Part shown: positions 10,977 through 19,016 of the stretch, piece after piece | Numbering within the stretch: position 1 is the stretch's first letter | Layout: every line of letters begins with the position of its first letter | Assembly: GCF_029167625.1 (NCBI RefSeq) | Contig: NZ_CP119145.1 | Location: 1,674,001-1,738,000 of the forward strand | Origin: Streptomyces sp. AM 4-1-1 | Lineage (GTDB): Bacteria; Actinomycetota; Actinomycetes; Streptomycetales; Streptomycetaceae | Direction of reading: 5' to 3' | Length of the DNA: 64,000 nt | The notes under the pieces: model-generated | Databases searched by the model: none | Told to the model about the DNA's origin: nothing | The model's input: only the letters and a program-made list of their open reading frames with translations | Program-made: the position numbers and the translations under genes

Positions 10977-11645
10977 ATGACAACGGGAGCCAGACCGGCG
11001 GCGCCGGCCCTGACGGAGCGCCAGGAGGCCCGTCGCCGTCGCATCCTGGAGGCGGGCGCGCGACTGGCCGGCCGGGGCGGGTTCGAGGCCGTGCAGATGC
11101 GTGAGGTGGCGGAGGACGCGGGGGTCGCCCTGGGCACGCTGTACCGCTACTTCCCCTCCAAGGTCCATCTGCTGGTCGCGGTCATGCGGGACCGGCTCCA
11201 GCACCTGCACACCGCGCTCCGCAGACGTCCGCCGGCCGGGGACGATCCGGCGCGGCGGGTCGCGGACACCCTGATGCGGGCCTTCCGTTCGCTCCAGCGC
11301 GAACCGCAGCTGGCGGACGCGATGGTACGGGCGCTGACCTTCGCCGACCGGAGTGTGAGCCCCGAGGTGGACGCCGTGTCCCGGCTCACCACGACGATCG
11401 TCCTGGACGCCATGGGCCTCGACGACCCGTCGCCGGAGCAGTTGTCGGCGGTCCGCGTGGTCGAGCACACCTGGCACTCGGTGCTGATCAGCTGGCTCTC
11501 GGGGCGGGCGTCGGCCGCCCGGGTGCGGACCGACATCGAGACGGTGTGCCGGCTGATCGATGTCGTACCGGGGACCGGGTCCGGGGCGGGCGCGGCGGCC
11601 GGGGCGGGCGCCTCTGCCCAGGAAGGACCGGGTATCGACCGGTAG
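10977..11645 (+). CDS. kstR: KstR-like TetR family transcriptional regulator
   Basis: The 222-residue protein starts at ATG 10977 after GGACGGGG. The N-terminal helix-turn-helix (residues about 15-65) contains GGFEAVQMREVAEDAG and GTLYRYFPSKVHLL, the latter practically identical, as I remember it, to KstR, the repressor of cholesterol/steroid catabolism in mycobacteria. The C-terminal ligand domain keeps ALTFADRSVSPEVD. In KstR the ligand is a steroid-CoA intermediate. A matching operator lies upstream of the divergent operon at 10616. The tail after residue about 195 is Gly/Ala-rich. The immediate neighbours are not steroid genes, so the regulon must be elsewhere or different. Confidence 0.75.
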   Translation: MTTGARPAAPALTERQEARRRRILEAGARLAGRGGFEAVQMREVAEDAGVALGTLYRYFPSKVHLLVAVMRDRLQHLHTALRRRPPAGDDPARRVADTLMRAFRSLQREPQLADAMVRALTFADRSVSPEVDAVSRLTTTIVLDAMGLDDPSPEQLSAVRVVEHTWHSVLISWLSGRASAARVRTDIETVCRLIDVVPGTGSGAGAAAGAGASAQEGPGIDR

Positions 11646-11650
11646 AGTGT

Positions 11651-11752
11651 GCGAGTCGTCATCATGCCCGTTCAGGGGGAAGCCGGTGCGAATCCGGCGC
11701 TGACCCGCAGCCGTGAGCCGCCTTCGGAGGCGGCGAGCCGGAATGCCCTGTC
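11651..11752 (+). ncRNA. Cobalamin riboswitch
   Basis: The conserved B12 box is clear: GGGAAGCCGGTGCGAATCCG at 11677-11696, followed by GCGCTGACCCGCAGCCGTGA and the distal element CGAGCCGGAATGCC at 11734-11747. This is the compact actinobacterial form. It lies 125 bp upstream of the barrel-protein gene and so would place the five-gene transport operon under adenosyl- or aquocobalamin control. Confidence 0.92.
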
Positions 11753-11772
11753 CTTGGTCGTGACCGGCTCGT

Positions 11773-11793
11773 GTCACCGGGGCCCCCGGTGAC
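11773..11793 (+). promoter_or_regulatory. Candidate expression-platform hairpin of the B12 riboswitch
   Basis: GTCACCGGGG-C-CCCCGGTGAC forms a perfect palindrome 20 bases after the riboswitch core and 84 bases before the start codon. It may be a terminator or part of the switching structure. Confidence 0.5.
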
Positions 11794-11877
11794 CGGCACC
11801 GTCGAGGTTCACGGAGCCGGAGCCTGGTACCCCAGCGTGCCTGTGCCCGGCTCCTCGCAGGAGAGGCCCAGCCCGCC

Positions 11878-13149
11878 ATGACCGTACGCCGAAGCGCGGC
11901 AGCGCTCGCGACCGCCGCCGTGCTCTGTGTGGCCGCCGCCCCGGCGGCTGTCGCGGCACCGTCCCCCTCGCCCTCCCCCTCCGCCGCGCTGCCCGACGGG
12001 CTGTACGGGACGGCCGATCCGACGTACGACGGTGTCTGGCGGCAGTCGCTCGCCTTCCTCGCGCAGAGCGTGGAGCTGGTCACGCCCTCGGCCGGGGCGG
12101 TCGACTGGCTGGTCGGCCAGCAGTGCGACAGCGGCGCGTTCGCCTCGTACCGCCCCGATCCGTCCGTGCCGTGCGACGCGAAGACGATGACGGACACCAA
12201 CGCCACGGCGGCGGCGATACAGGCGCTCGCCGAGCTCGGCCGGCACCGCGACGCCATCGACAACGGGGTCCACTGGCTGAAGTCCGTGCAGAACGCGGAC
12301 GGCGGCTGGGGCTACAACCCCGGCAGCCCCAGCGACGCGAACTCCACCGCCGTCGTGATCGGCGCGCTGGCGCGGGCGGGCCAGAAGATGAACGACATCA
12401 CCACGGACCGCGGCACGACCCCGTACGACGCGCTGCTCACATTCGCCCTTCCGTGCGGCGGCGCGGACGGCGGCGCGTTCGCCTACCAGCCCGACAAGGC
12501 CGGGAAGCTCACCGCCAACGCGGACGCCACGGCGGCGGCCGTGCTGGGTGGCATGGGCAAGGGCATGGCGGCGGGCAACACCGCGGCGGTCAAGGCCCCC
12601 ACCTGCCAGAAGACGGCCGACCCGACGCCCGAGCAGGCCGCCCAGAACGGCGCGTACTACCTCTCGGGCGTGCTCGCGAAGACCGGGCACCTGGACCTTC
12701 CGCCGATGCCCGGCTCCGACGACACCGCGCCCCGGCCCGACTTCGGCAACACCGCCGACGCGGTCGTCGCCCTGTCCGCCTCCGGTCACCAGGACAAGGC
12801 GGCGAAGGCGGTCGGCTGGCTGGAGAAGAACGCCGGGCCCTGGGCCGAGACGAGCGGTCCCGCCGCGTACGCCCAACTGGTCCTCGCCGCGCACGCCACC
12901 GGTACCGACGCCCGTGACTTCGGCGGCGTCGACCTCGTCGCGCGGCTCAACGCGACCGGCCCCGCACCCGCCGCCACCCGGAAGCCCCGGACCGACGCGG
13001 CCGCCACCGCGAGTGGCGACAAGGCGGAGGAGGGCCGCGAGAGCGACGACGGCGGCCTCGGCGTCTGGTGGCTCATCGGGATCGGCCTCGCGGTCGGCGC
13101 GGGCGTCGGCTTCCTGATCAGCGGACGCCGGAAGAACCAGCAGCTGTGA
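11878..13149 (+). CDS. Secreted, membrane-anchored alpha6/alpha6 barrel protein, putative cobalamin-capture subunit
   Basis: This is a 423-residue protein with a signal peptide (MTVRRSAAALATAAVLCV, cleavage near AVAA). The extracellular domain is built of prenyltransferase-like helical repeats (TDTNATAAAIQALAELGRH; NADGGWGYNPGSPSDANST; NADATAAAVLGGMG; FGNTADAVVALSASGH). An acidic linker leads to a C-terminal membrane helix and basic tail (SGRRKNQQL). This fold is shared with the alpha domain of animal intrinsic factor and transcobalamin. It is the first gene behind a cobalamin riboswitch and heads an operon with an ECF transporter. I infer that it binds or delivers cobalamins at the cell surface. 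It has no catalytic motif. Confidence 0.75.
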   Translation: MTVRRSAAALATAAVLCVAAAPAAVAAPSPSPSPSAALPDGLYGTADPTYDGVWRQSLAFLAQSVELVTPSAGAVDWLVGQQCDSGAFASYRPDPSVPCDAKTMTDTNATAAAIQALAELGRHRDAIDNGVHWLKSVQNADGGWGYNPGSPSDANSTAVVIGALARAGQKMNDITTDRGTTPYDALLTFALPCGGADGGAFAYQPDKAGKLTANADATAAAVLGGMGKGMAAGNTAAVKAPTCQKTADPTPEQAAQNGAYYLSGVLAKTGHLDLPPMPGSDDTAPRPDFGNTADAVVALSASGHQDKAAKAVGWLEKNAGPWAETSGPAAYAQLVLAAHATGTDARDFGGVDLVARLNATGPAPAATRKPRTDAAATASGDKAEEGRESDDGGLGVWWLIGIGLAVGAGVGFLISGRRKNQQL

Positions 13150-13193
13150 GCCCGGCGGAACCAGCGGCCGTGAGGCCGGCCACGGGCACCTGG

Positions 13194-13536
13194 TCCTGGG
13201 GGCCGGGGACACCGGCCACGGACACCCGGCCCGCCGGTCCGGCGGCACCAGCGGCACCAGCCATGCATACCCGGCTCGCCGGACCGGGGACACCGGCCAC
13301 TCACACCCGGACCACCGGATCAGGGACACCAGCCGCCCGCACCCGGACCACCCGACCACGGACACCGGCCACCCACACCCGGACCGCCGGACCAGGAACA
13401 CCGGCCATCGACACCCGGACCGCTGAACCGGGGGCACCAGCCACGCACACCCGGACCACCGAACCACCGACACCGGCCACCCACACCCGGACCACCGGAC
13501 CAGGAACACCGGCCATCGACACCCGGACCGCCCGAC
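13194..13536 (+). repeat. 36-bp tandem repeat (minisatellite)
   Basis: ACCCGG recurs with an exact 36-bp period ending at 13274, 13310, 13346, 13382, 13418, 13454, 13490 and 13526, with a more degenerate unit before them. In the frame of the downstream gene each unit encodes 12 residues of the type TTGPGTPATHTR. The period is a multiple of three, so several frames stay open across it. Confidence 0.85.
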
Positions 13537-13592
13537 CGGCGGCCGGGATTCGCCGTGACGGGCGCCGGCGGCGCCCGGACGTCCACGCGGCC

Positions 13593-14360
13593 GTGCCACC
13601 GGCAGCCGCCCGTCCGGGGCCGCGGCCGGGCGCGCAGACCCAGCGGCCGGGCCCGCGACCGGCCCGTGGGCCCGCTCTTGCGCTCGCCGCCCTCCTCGCC
13701 GCCCTCCTCGCCGCCGTCACCGTCGTCCTCGGCTCGGGCACCGCGCAGGCGGCGGGCTACCGCTACTGGTCGTTCTGGGAGGGCTCCGGCACGACCTGGA
13801 CGTACGCCACCCAGGGCCCGTCCCTGGTCCGCCCGGACGACGGCTCGGTGCAGGGCTTCCGGTTCGCGGTGAGCGAGGACTCCCAGGACGCCGCGAAGCC
13901 GCGCCACGCCCCCGACTTCGCGGAGATCTGCCGCGACACCCCCGCCAAGGGCGGTACGAAACGGGTCGCGCTCGTCATCGACCCCGGCACGGCGGCGGAC
14001 GCGCCGGACGGTGAGACCCCGCCCCCGTCGCGCACGGCCTGCGCCCGGGTCGCCACCGACGCCAGCACCGCCGAGGCACTCGCGTCGGTCGCCAAGCCGC
14101 TGCGCTACGGCAACGACGCGCTGCTCTGCGCCATCACCCGCTACCCGGCGTCGGGGTGCGGCGAGCAGGTCTCCGGGAACGGCCACCGCGACAGCGCCGC
14201 GTCCCCCGGTGCCTCGCTCTCCCCCGGCGTCTCCTCGTCCGACAGCGCCTCCTCGTCCGACAGCGGCGGCGGCCCGTCGGCCGGGCTGCTCGTCGGCGTG
14301 GCCGCCGTGCTCGTCCTCGGTGTCGCCGGCGTCCTCCGGGCCCGCCGCCGGCGCGGATGA
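13593..14360 (+). CDS. SCO2322-like secreted membrane-anchored protein, putative cobalamin-binding beta-type domain
   Basis: I start at GTG 13593, which puts the signal sequence (LALAALLAALLAAVTVVLGS, cleavage at AQA-AG) near the N-terminus; 255 residues. GTG 13146, overlapping the previous stop, is in frame but would put about 149 repeat-rich residues before the signal. The mature domain opens GYRYWSFWEGSGTTWTYATQG and SVQGFRFAVSEDSQ, reminiscent of the YW-containing beta domain (DUF4430) of intrinsic factor-type proteins. A Ser-rich linker and a membrane helix with an RARRRRG tail follow. It is coupled (ATGA) to the EcfT gene. The role in cobalamin binding is inference. Confidence 0.65.
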   Translation: MPPAAARPGPRPGAQTQRPGPRPARGPALALAALLAALLAAVTVVLGSGTAQAAGYRYWSFWEGSGTTWTYATQGPSLVRPDDGSVQGFRFAVSEDSQDAAKPRHAPDFAEICRDTPAKGGTKRVALVIDPGTAADAPDGETPPPSRTACARVATDASTAEALASVAKPLRYGNDALLCAITRYPASGCGEQVSGNGHRDSAASPGASLSPGVSSSDSASSSDSGGGPSAGLLVGVAAVLVLGVAGVLRARRRRG

Positions 14361-15508
14361 CCGGCGCCACCGGCACGCCCCGGCTCCACCGGGCGCTGCG
14401 CGCCCCCGAGGCCACCCGCGCCAACGCCCTGCCCGCCGGGGCCTGGTGGCTGTGGGCGCTCGGACTCGCCACGGCCGCGTCCAGGACCACCAACCCGCTG
14501 CTCCTCGCGCTGCTGATCGGGGTCGCGGGCTATGTGGTCGCGGCCCGCCGCACGGACGCGCCGTGGGCCCGTTCGTACGGCGCGTTCATCAAGCTCGGGC
14601 TGTTCGTCGTCGCGGTCCGGCTGCTCTTCTCGGCCTTCCTCGGCTCCCCGGTCCCCGGCACGCACACCGTGTTCACCCTGCCCGAGGTGCCCCTGCCCGA
14701 CTGGGCGAAGGGCGTCAGGATCGGTGGCCGGGTCACCGCCGAGCAGCTGGTCTTCGCGTTGTACGACGGGGCGAAGCTCGCCGCCCTGCTGATCTGCGTC
14801 GGCGCGGCGAACTCGCTCGCCAACCCGGCCCGGCTGCTCAAGTCGCTGCCGGGCGCGCTGTACGAGGCGGGGGTCGCCGTCGTCGTCGCGATGACCTTCG
14901 CGCCGAACATGGTCGCCGACGTGAGCCGGCTGCGGTCGGCGCGGCGGCTGCGCGGCCGTCCCACCGGCGGCGTGCGGGCGGTCCTCCAGATCGGGCTGCC
15001 GGTGCTGGAGGGCGCGCTGGAGCGGTCGGTGGCGGTGGCGGCGTCGATGGACGCGCGCGGCTACGGGCGGACGGCCCAGGTCCCGCCCGCCGTCCGGCAC
15101 ACCACGAACGTCCTGACGATCGGTGGACTGCTCGGGGTGTGCGCCGGTACGTACGGGCTGCTCGCCGCGCAGGGCGCGGTGTACGGGCTGCCGCTGCTGC
15201 TCGCCGGGCTCGTCGCCGCCCTGGCCGGGCTGCGGCTGGGCGGACGCAGATCGGTCCGTACCCGCTACCGCCCCGACCGCTGGGGCGGGCGGGCGTGGCT
15301 GACGGCCGCCTCGGGTGCGGCGGTGGCGGTGGCGATGGTCTGGGCGGGCGGCACCGACCCGGACGCGCTGCACCCCGGTGTCGTACCCCTGACCGCTCCG
15401 GTCCTCCCCCTGTGGCCGGCGGCGGCGACGCTGATCGGTCTGCTGCCCGCACTGGTGGCCCCCACCCCGCCCATGGCCTCCGCCCCGGGGCCCGAGGAGA
15501 AGACGTGA
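14357..15508 (+). CDS. ECF transporter transmembrane component EcfT (CbiQ family)
   Basis: The 383-residue integral membrane protein starts at ATG 14357, overlapping the upstream stop. It has five to eight hydrophobic segments and the cytoplasmic coupling helix with the EcfT hallmark MDARGYGRT at about residues 231-239, which docks to the ATPases. The EcfT moiety covers roughly residues 20-260, followed by extra membrane helices at the C-terminus. The following gene encodes both ATPases, so this is the T unit of a dedicated energy-coupling-factor importer. The cobalamin riboswitch suggests that corrinoids, or cobalt, are the cargo. Confidence 0.87.
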   Translation: MTGATGTPRLHRALRAPEATRANALPAGAWWLWALGLATAASRTTNPLLLALLIGVAGYVVAARRTDAPWARSYGAFIKLGLFVVAVRLLFSAFLGSPVPGTHTVFTLPEVPLPDWAKGVRIGGRVTAEQLVFALYDGAKLAALLICVGAANSLANPARLLKSLPGALYEAGVAVVVAMTFAPNMVADVSRLRSARRLRGRPTGGVRAVLQIGLPVLEGALERSVAVAASMDARGYGRTAQVPPAVRHTTNVLTIGGLLGVCAGTYGLLAAQGAVYGLPLLLAGLVAALAGLRLGGRRSVRTRYRPDRWGGRAWLTAASGAAVAVAMVWAGGTDPDALHPGVVPLTAPVLPLWPAAATLIGLLPALVAPTPPMASAPGPEEKT

Positions 15509-17259
15509 TCCGGTTCGAGCAGGTCTCGGTGCGGTACGAGGGGACCGCGCACCCCACCCTGCACGGGGTCGATCTCACCGTGCCCGAGGGCGAGTTGGTG
15601 CTGCTCGTCGGCCCGTCGGGGGTCGGCAAGTCGACGTTGCTGGGGACCGTGTCGGGTCTGGTGCCGCACTTCACGGGCGGCCGCCTGGGCGGCCGGGTCA
15701 CGGTCGACGGCCGCGACACCCGTACCCACAAACCGCGTGAACTCGCCGATCTGGTGGGCACGGTGGGCCAGGACCCGTCGGCCCACTTCGTCACCGACAC
15801 CGTCGAGGACGAACTGGCCTACGGAATGGAGTCGTTGGGGCTCGCTCCCGAGGTGATGCGGCGGCGGGTCGAGGAGACGCTCGATCTGCTGGGCCTGGCC
15901 GAACTGCGCGACCGGCCGATCGCCACGCTCTCCGGCGGTCAGCGGCAGCGGGTCGCGATCGGCTCGGTGCTCACCCCGCACCCCAAGGTGCTGGTCCTCG
16001 ACGAGCCGACGTCCGCCCTCGATCCGGCGGCGGCCGAGGAGGTGCTGGCCGTGCTCCAGCGCCTCGTGCACGACCTGGGCACCACGGTCCTGATGGCGGA
16101 ACACCGGCTGGAGCGGGTGGTCCAGTACGCCGACCAGGTCGTCCTGCTGCCGTCCCCCGGGGCGGCAGCGGTGATGGGGGCGCCCGCCGACATCATGGCC
16201 GTCTCGCCCGTCCACCCGCCCGTGGTGGCGCTGGGGCGGCTGGCGGGCTGGGACCCGCTGCCGCTGTCGGTGCGCGACGCCCGCCGCCGGGCGACGGACC
16301 TGCGGAGCCGGCTGGCCACGGCGCACCCCCCGGCGGACGTCCCGGCCGGACCGGCCGGACCGGTGGCGGGCGTACCGCCACTGCCCGCGCCCGCCACCGG
16401 CCGGCGCGGCATGCTGACCCGGCTGCTGCGTCCCGGGGGCGCTCCCCCCGTCCCCGCTTCCGGGACCGCCGCACCCGACACCCCCACCACCGAGATCACC
16501 TCGCTCGGCGTGCGGCGCGGACGCGTCGAGGCGCTGCGCCGCCTCACCCTCTCGGTGGCCCCCGGCGAGACCGTCGCGCTGATGGGCCGCAACGGCGCGG
16601 GCAAGTCCACCCTGCTGGCCACCCTGGTCGGCACGATCGAGCCCACCACCGGGTCCGTCCTGGTCGGCGGCCGGACGCCGCACCGGACACCGCCGCGCGA
16701 GATGGTGCGCCGGGTCGGTCTCGTACCGCAGGAACCGCGCGATCTGCTGTACGCGGACACGGTCGCCGCCGAGTGCGCGGCGGCCGACACCGACGCGGGC
16801 GCCGAACCGGGCAGCTGCCGGGCCCTGGTCTCCGCGCTGCTGCCGGACGTGCCGGACGCCACTCACCCGCGTGACCTCTCCGAGGGGCAGCGGCTGGCGC
16901 TGGCGCTGGCGATCGTGCTCACCGGCAGGCCACCGCTGCTCCTCCTCGACGAACCGACCCGGGGGCTGGACTACGCGGCGAAGGCCCGGCTGGTCGGGAT
17001 GCTCCGCGAGCTGGCGGCCGAGGGGCACGCGATCGTGCTGGCGACGCACGACGTGGAGCTGGCGGCGGAACTCGCCCACCGGGTGGTCATCCTCGCCGAC
17101 GGGGAGGTCGTCGCGGACGGTCCGACCCGGCGGGTGGTGGTCTCGTCCCCGGCGTTCGCCCCGCAGACCGCGAAGATCCTCGCCCCCCAGGAGTGGCTGA
17201 CCGTGACGCAGGTGCGGCGGGCGCTGGAACACCCGGAGCCGTCGGCTCCCTCCGTATGA
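15505..17259 (+). CDS. ECF transporter double ATPase (EcfA-EcfA' fusion)
   Basis: The GTG at 15505 overlaps the EcfT stop (GTGA). The 584-residue protein carries two ABC domains. The first has Walker A GPSGVGKST (about 36-44), signature LSGGQRQR and Walker B VLVLDEPTS. The second has Walker A GRNGAGKST, signature LSEGQRLALA and Walker B LLLLDEPTR. A Pro/Ala-rich linker of about 60 residues joins them. The Q-loops are in VGQDPSAHF and LVPQEPRDLL. Fusion of the two ATPases is common in actinobacterial ECF systems. Confidence 0.9.
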   Translation: MIRFEQVSVRYEGTAHPTLHGVDLTVPEGELVLLVGPSGVGKSTLLGTVSGLVPHFTGGRLGGRVTVDGRDTRTHKPRELADLVGTVGQDPSAHFVTDTVEDELAYGMESLGLAPEVMRRRVEETLDLLGLAELRDRPIATLSGGQRQRVAIGSVLTPHPKVLVLDEPTSALDPAAAEEVLAVLQRLVHDLGTTVLMAEHRLERVVQYADQVVLLPSPGAAAVMGAPADIMAVSPVHPPVVALGRLAGWDPLPLSVRDARRRATDLRSRLATAHPPADVPAGPAGPVAGVPPLPAPATGRRGMLTRLLRPGGAPPVPASGTAAPDTPTTEITSLGVRRGRVEALRRLTLSVAPGETVALMGRNGAGKSTLLATLVGTIEPTTGSVLVGGRTPHRTPPREMVRRVGLVPQEPRDLLYADTVAAECAAADTDAGAEPGSCRALVSALLPDVPDATHPRDLSEGQRLALALAIVLTGRPPLLLLDEPTRGLDYAAKARLVGMLRELAAEGHAIVLATHDVELAAELAHRVVILADGEVVADGPTRRVVVSSPAFAPQTAKILAPQEWLTVTQVRRALEHPEPSAPSV

Positions 17260-18122
17260 GAGGCGACCGCACGCACATGAGAGACCGCCTCGGCGGGCGC
17301 ACCGCCGCCCGCCCGGTCCGGCTGGGTCCGCGGGCGATCACCGCGCTGGCCCTGATCAGCGCGATCGGTGTGGTGGCCTTCGGCTGGCCGCTGCTCGCGG
17401 ACGCCGACTCGGGCCTCGCCCACTCGCAGGACGCGCCCTGGCTGTTCGCCGCGCTGCTGCCGCTGCTGGTCGGGGTCGTCGTGGCGACCATCGCGGACTC
17501 CGGCCTGGACGCGAAGGCGGTGGCGATGCTGGGGGTGCTCGCCGCGGTCGGTGCGGCGCTGCGGCCACTGGGCGCGGGCACGGCCGGTCTTGAGCCGATG
17601 TTCTTCCTGATGGTGCTGAGCGGCCGGGTGCTCGGCCCCGGCTTCGGTTTCGTGCTCGGCTCGGTGACGATGTTCGCCTCGGCCCTGCTCACGGGCGGGG
17701 TGGGGCCGTGGATGCCGTTCCAGATGCTGTCGATGGGCTGGTTCACGATGGGCGCGGGCCTGCTGCCGGGTCCGGACCGGCTGCGCGGGCGGGGCGAGCT
17801 GCTGATGCTCGCGGTGTACGGGTGCGTGGCGGCGCTGGCATACGGCACGGTGATGAACCTGTACGGCTGGACGATCGTCCCCGGTCTCGGCTCGGGTATC
17901 GCGTTCCACCCGGGCGACCCGCTGTCGCAGAACCTGGTGCGGTTCCTCGCGTACTGCCTGGCCACCTCGCTGGGCTGGGACCTGGGCCGGGCGCTGCTGA
18001 CCGTGGTGCTGGTCCTCACCGTCGGTCCTGTCCTGCTGAAGGCCCTGCGCCGGGCCACGCGCCGCGCCGCCTTCGAGGCCCAGGTCACGTTCGAGGGGCC
18101 GGAAGAGGTCCCGAAGGCGTGA
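17256..18122 (+). CDS. ECF transporter substrate-binding S component
   Basis: This 288-residue membrane protein starts at ATG 17256, overlapping the ATPase stop. It has about six helices. The segment MFFLMVLSGRVLGPGFGFVL and the motif GVGPWMPFQMLSMGWFTMGAG are typical of S components. A serial set of 4-bp overlaps links the three transporter genes and the SCO2322-like gene. The riboswitch and the barrel and SCO2322-like proteins make cobalamin or a corrinoid the likely ligand; this is inferred from context. Confidence 0.85.
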   Translation: MRGDRTHMRDRLGGRTAARPVRLGPRAITALALISAIGVVAFGWPLLADADSGLAHSQDAPWLFAALLPLLVGVVVATIADSGLDAKAVAMLGVLAAVGAALRPLGAGTAGLEPMFFLMVLSGRVLGPGFGFVLGSVTMFASALLTGGVGPWMPFQMLSMGWFTMGAGLLPGPDRLRGRGELLMLAVYGCVAALAYGTVMNLYGWTIVPGLGSGIAFHPGDPLSQNLVRFLAYCLATSLGWDLGRALLTVVLVLTVGPVLLKALRRATRRAAFEAQVTFEGPEEVPKA

Positions 18123-18444
18123 AGGGCCCCACAGGTCCTTGGTCCCCTACCACCCGGCCTAGTAGCCGTCCCGGCCCTCGGCGCTTCCTCCGCGACTCCT
18201 GTGACCTGGGCTGACGTGCCGCGGTCCGGTCCGGGACCTTCGGCCCCCGCTCCGACGACGGGCCGTACCGGGGGTCATTGCGGTGCCCGGACGGCGCCGC
18301 TAAGACTGGTCCACGTCGCCGGTCACCGACAGGCCCACCGAACGGACCACGGTCACCGATCGCCGGAACTCCCCCGGAGCGGCGCCTCGCGTGGCGCTCC
18401 GGTTCCGGCTTCGACATCCCCCGTTCCCGACGTCAGGACTCCAC
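18123..18444. other. Intergenic leader of the lytic transglycosylase gene
   Basis: No gene is visible in these 322 bases. A strong hairpin (GGAGCG-GCGCC with TGGCGCTCC) near 18381-18406 suggests a structured leader. I could not match it to a known riboswitch class. Confidence 0.4.
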
Positions 18445-18870
18445 GTGTCGTTCGCCCGTCGCATCCTCGCCCAGCCCCGCAAGTCCGCCGTCACCGGCGC
18501 GGCGGTTCTGCTCGGTGCCACCGGTCTGGCCATGGGCGCCGCCCCGGCCATGGCCGCCCCGTCCGCGGCTTCGGCCTCCACGTCGGACGCGCAGAGCAGC
18601 GCGAAGCGGATCATCGGCGATGACGCCCAGTTCCAGTGCTTCAGCAACATCGTGTCGCACGAGAGCGGCTGGGACATGCACGCCACCAACTCCTCCTCCG
18701 GTGCGTACGGCCTGGTCCAGGCCCTGCCCGCGAACAAGATGGCCTCGTCGGGCTCCGACTGGAAGACCAACGCGGAGACCCAGATCAAGTGGGGCGTCGA
18801 CTACATGAACTCCCGCTACGGCAGCCCGTGCGAGGCGTGGAACTTCTGGCAGGCCAACAGCTGGTACTGA
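18445..18870 (+). CDS. Secreted lysozyme-like lytic transglycosylase (SLT fold)
   Basis: I start at GTG 18445 (AGGACT upstream), giving 141 residues; the earlier in-frame ATG at 18391 has no ribosome site. A signal peptide (RKSAVTGAAVLLGATGLAMG, cleavage at AMA-AP) is followed by a short SLT domain. The catalytic Glu lies in IVSHESGWDMHATNSSSGAY, followed by GLVQALPANKM and YMNSRYGSPCEAWNFW. This compact domain is the common streptomycete cell-wall transglycosylase that cuts MurNAc-GlcNAc bonds. Two Cys could form a disulfide. The convergent terminator at 18948 separates it from the opposing lipoprotein gene. Confidence 0.85.
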   Translation: MSFARRILAQPRKSAVTGAAVLLGATGLAMGAAPAMAAPSAASASTSDAQSSAKRIIGDDAQFQCFSNIVSHESGWDMHATNSSSGAYGLVQALPANKMASSGSDWKTNAETQIKWGVDYMNSRYGSPCEAWNFWQANSWY

Positions 18871-18947
18871 GCCGGCCCGCACTCCGCCGGGAGCGATCGG
18901 GCGATCGGCTGAAAGCGGCCCGGCGAGGGCATCCGCCCTGCCGGGCG

Positions 18948-18987
18948 CACGGCGAAGCCCCGACCGAACGGTCGGGGCTTCGCCGTG
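18948..18987. terminator. Bidirectional hairpin terminator
   Basis: A perfect 18-bp stem (18948-18965 with 18970-18987; CACGGCGAAGCCCCGACC) with a GAAC loop lies between the convergent transglycosylase and lipoprotein genes. Confidence 0.85.
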
Positions 18988-19016
18988 TCCGAGGGGACGA
19001 CGCGGTCCCCGCCGGA

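Noticed and set aside
13194..13536. CRISPR array
   Set aside because: Units are contiguous, degenerate and lack unique spacers; no cas genes occur in the window. The same applies to the repeats at 23112 and 42013.
13146..13592. N-terminal extension of the SCO2322-like protein through the 36-bp repeat
   Set aside because: It would put about 149 repeat-rich residues ahead of a clear signal peptide. Kept only as an alternative start because GTG 13146 overlaps the previous stop.
18123..18444. Cyclic-di-AMP (ydaO) riboswitch before the transglycosylase gene
   Set aside because: Such switches precede cell-wall hydrolases in streptomycetes, but I could not find the conserved core motifs here; only an unassigned hairpin is visible.
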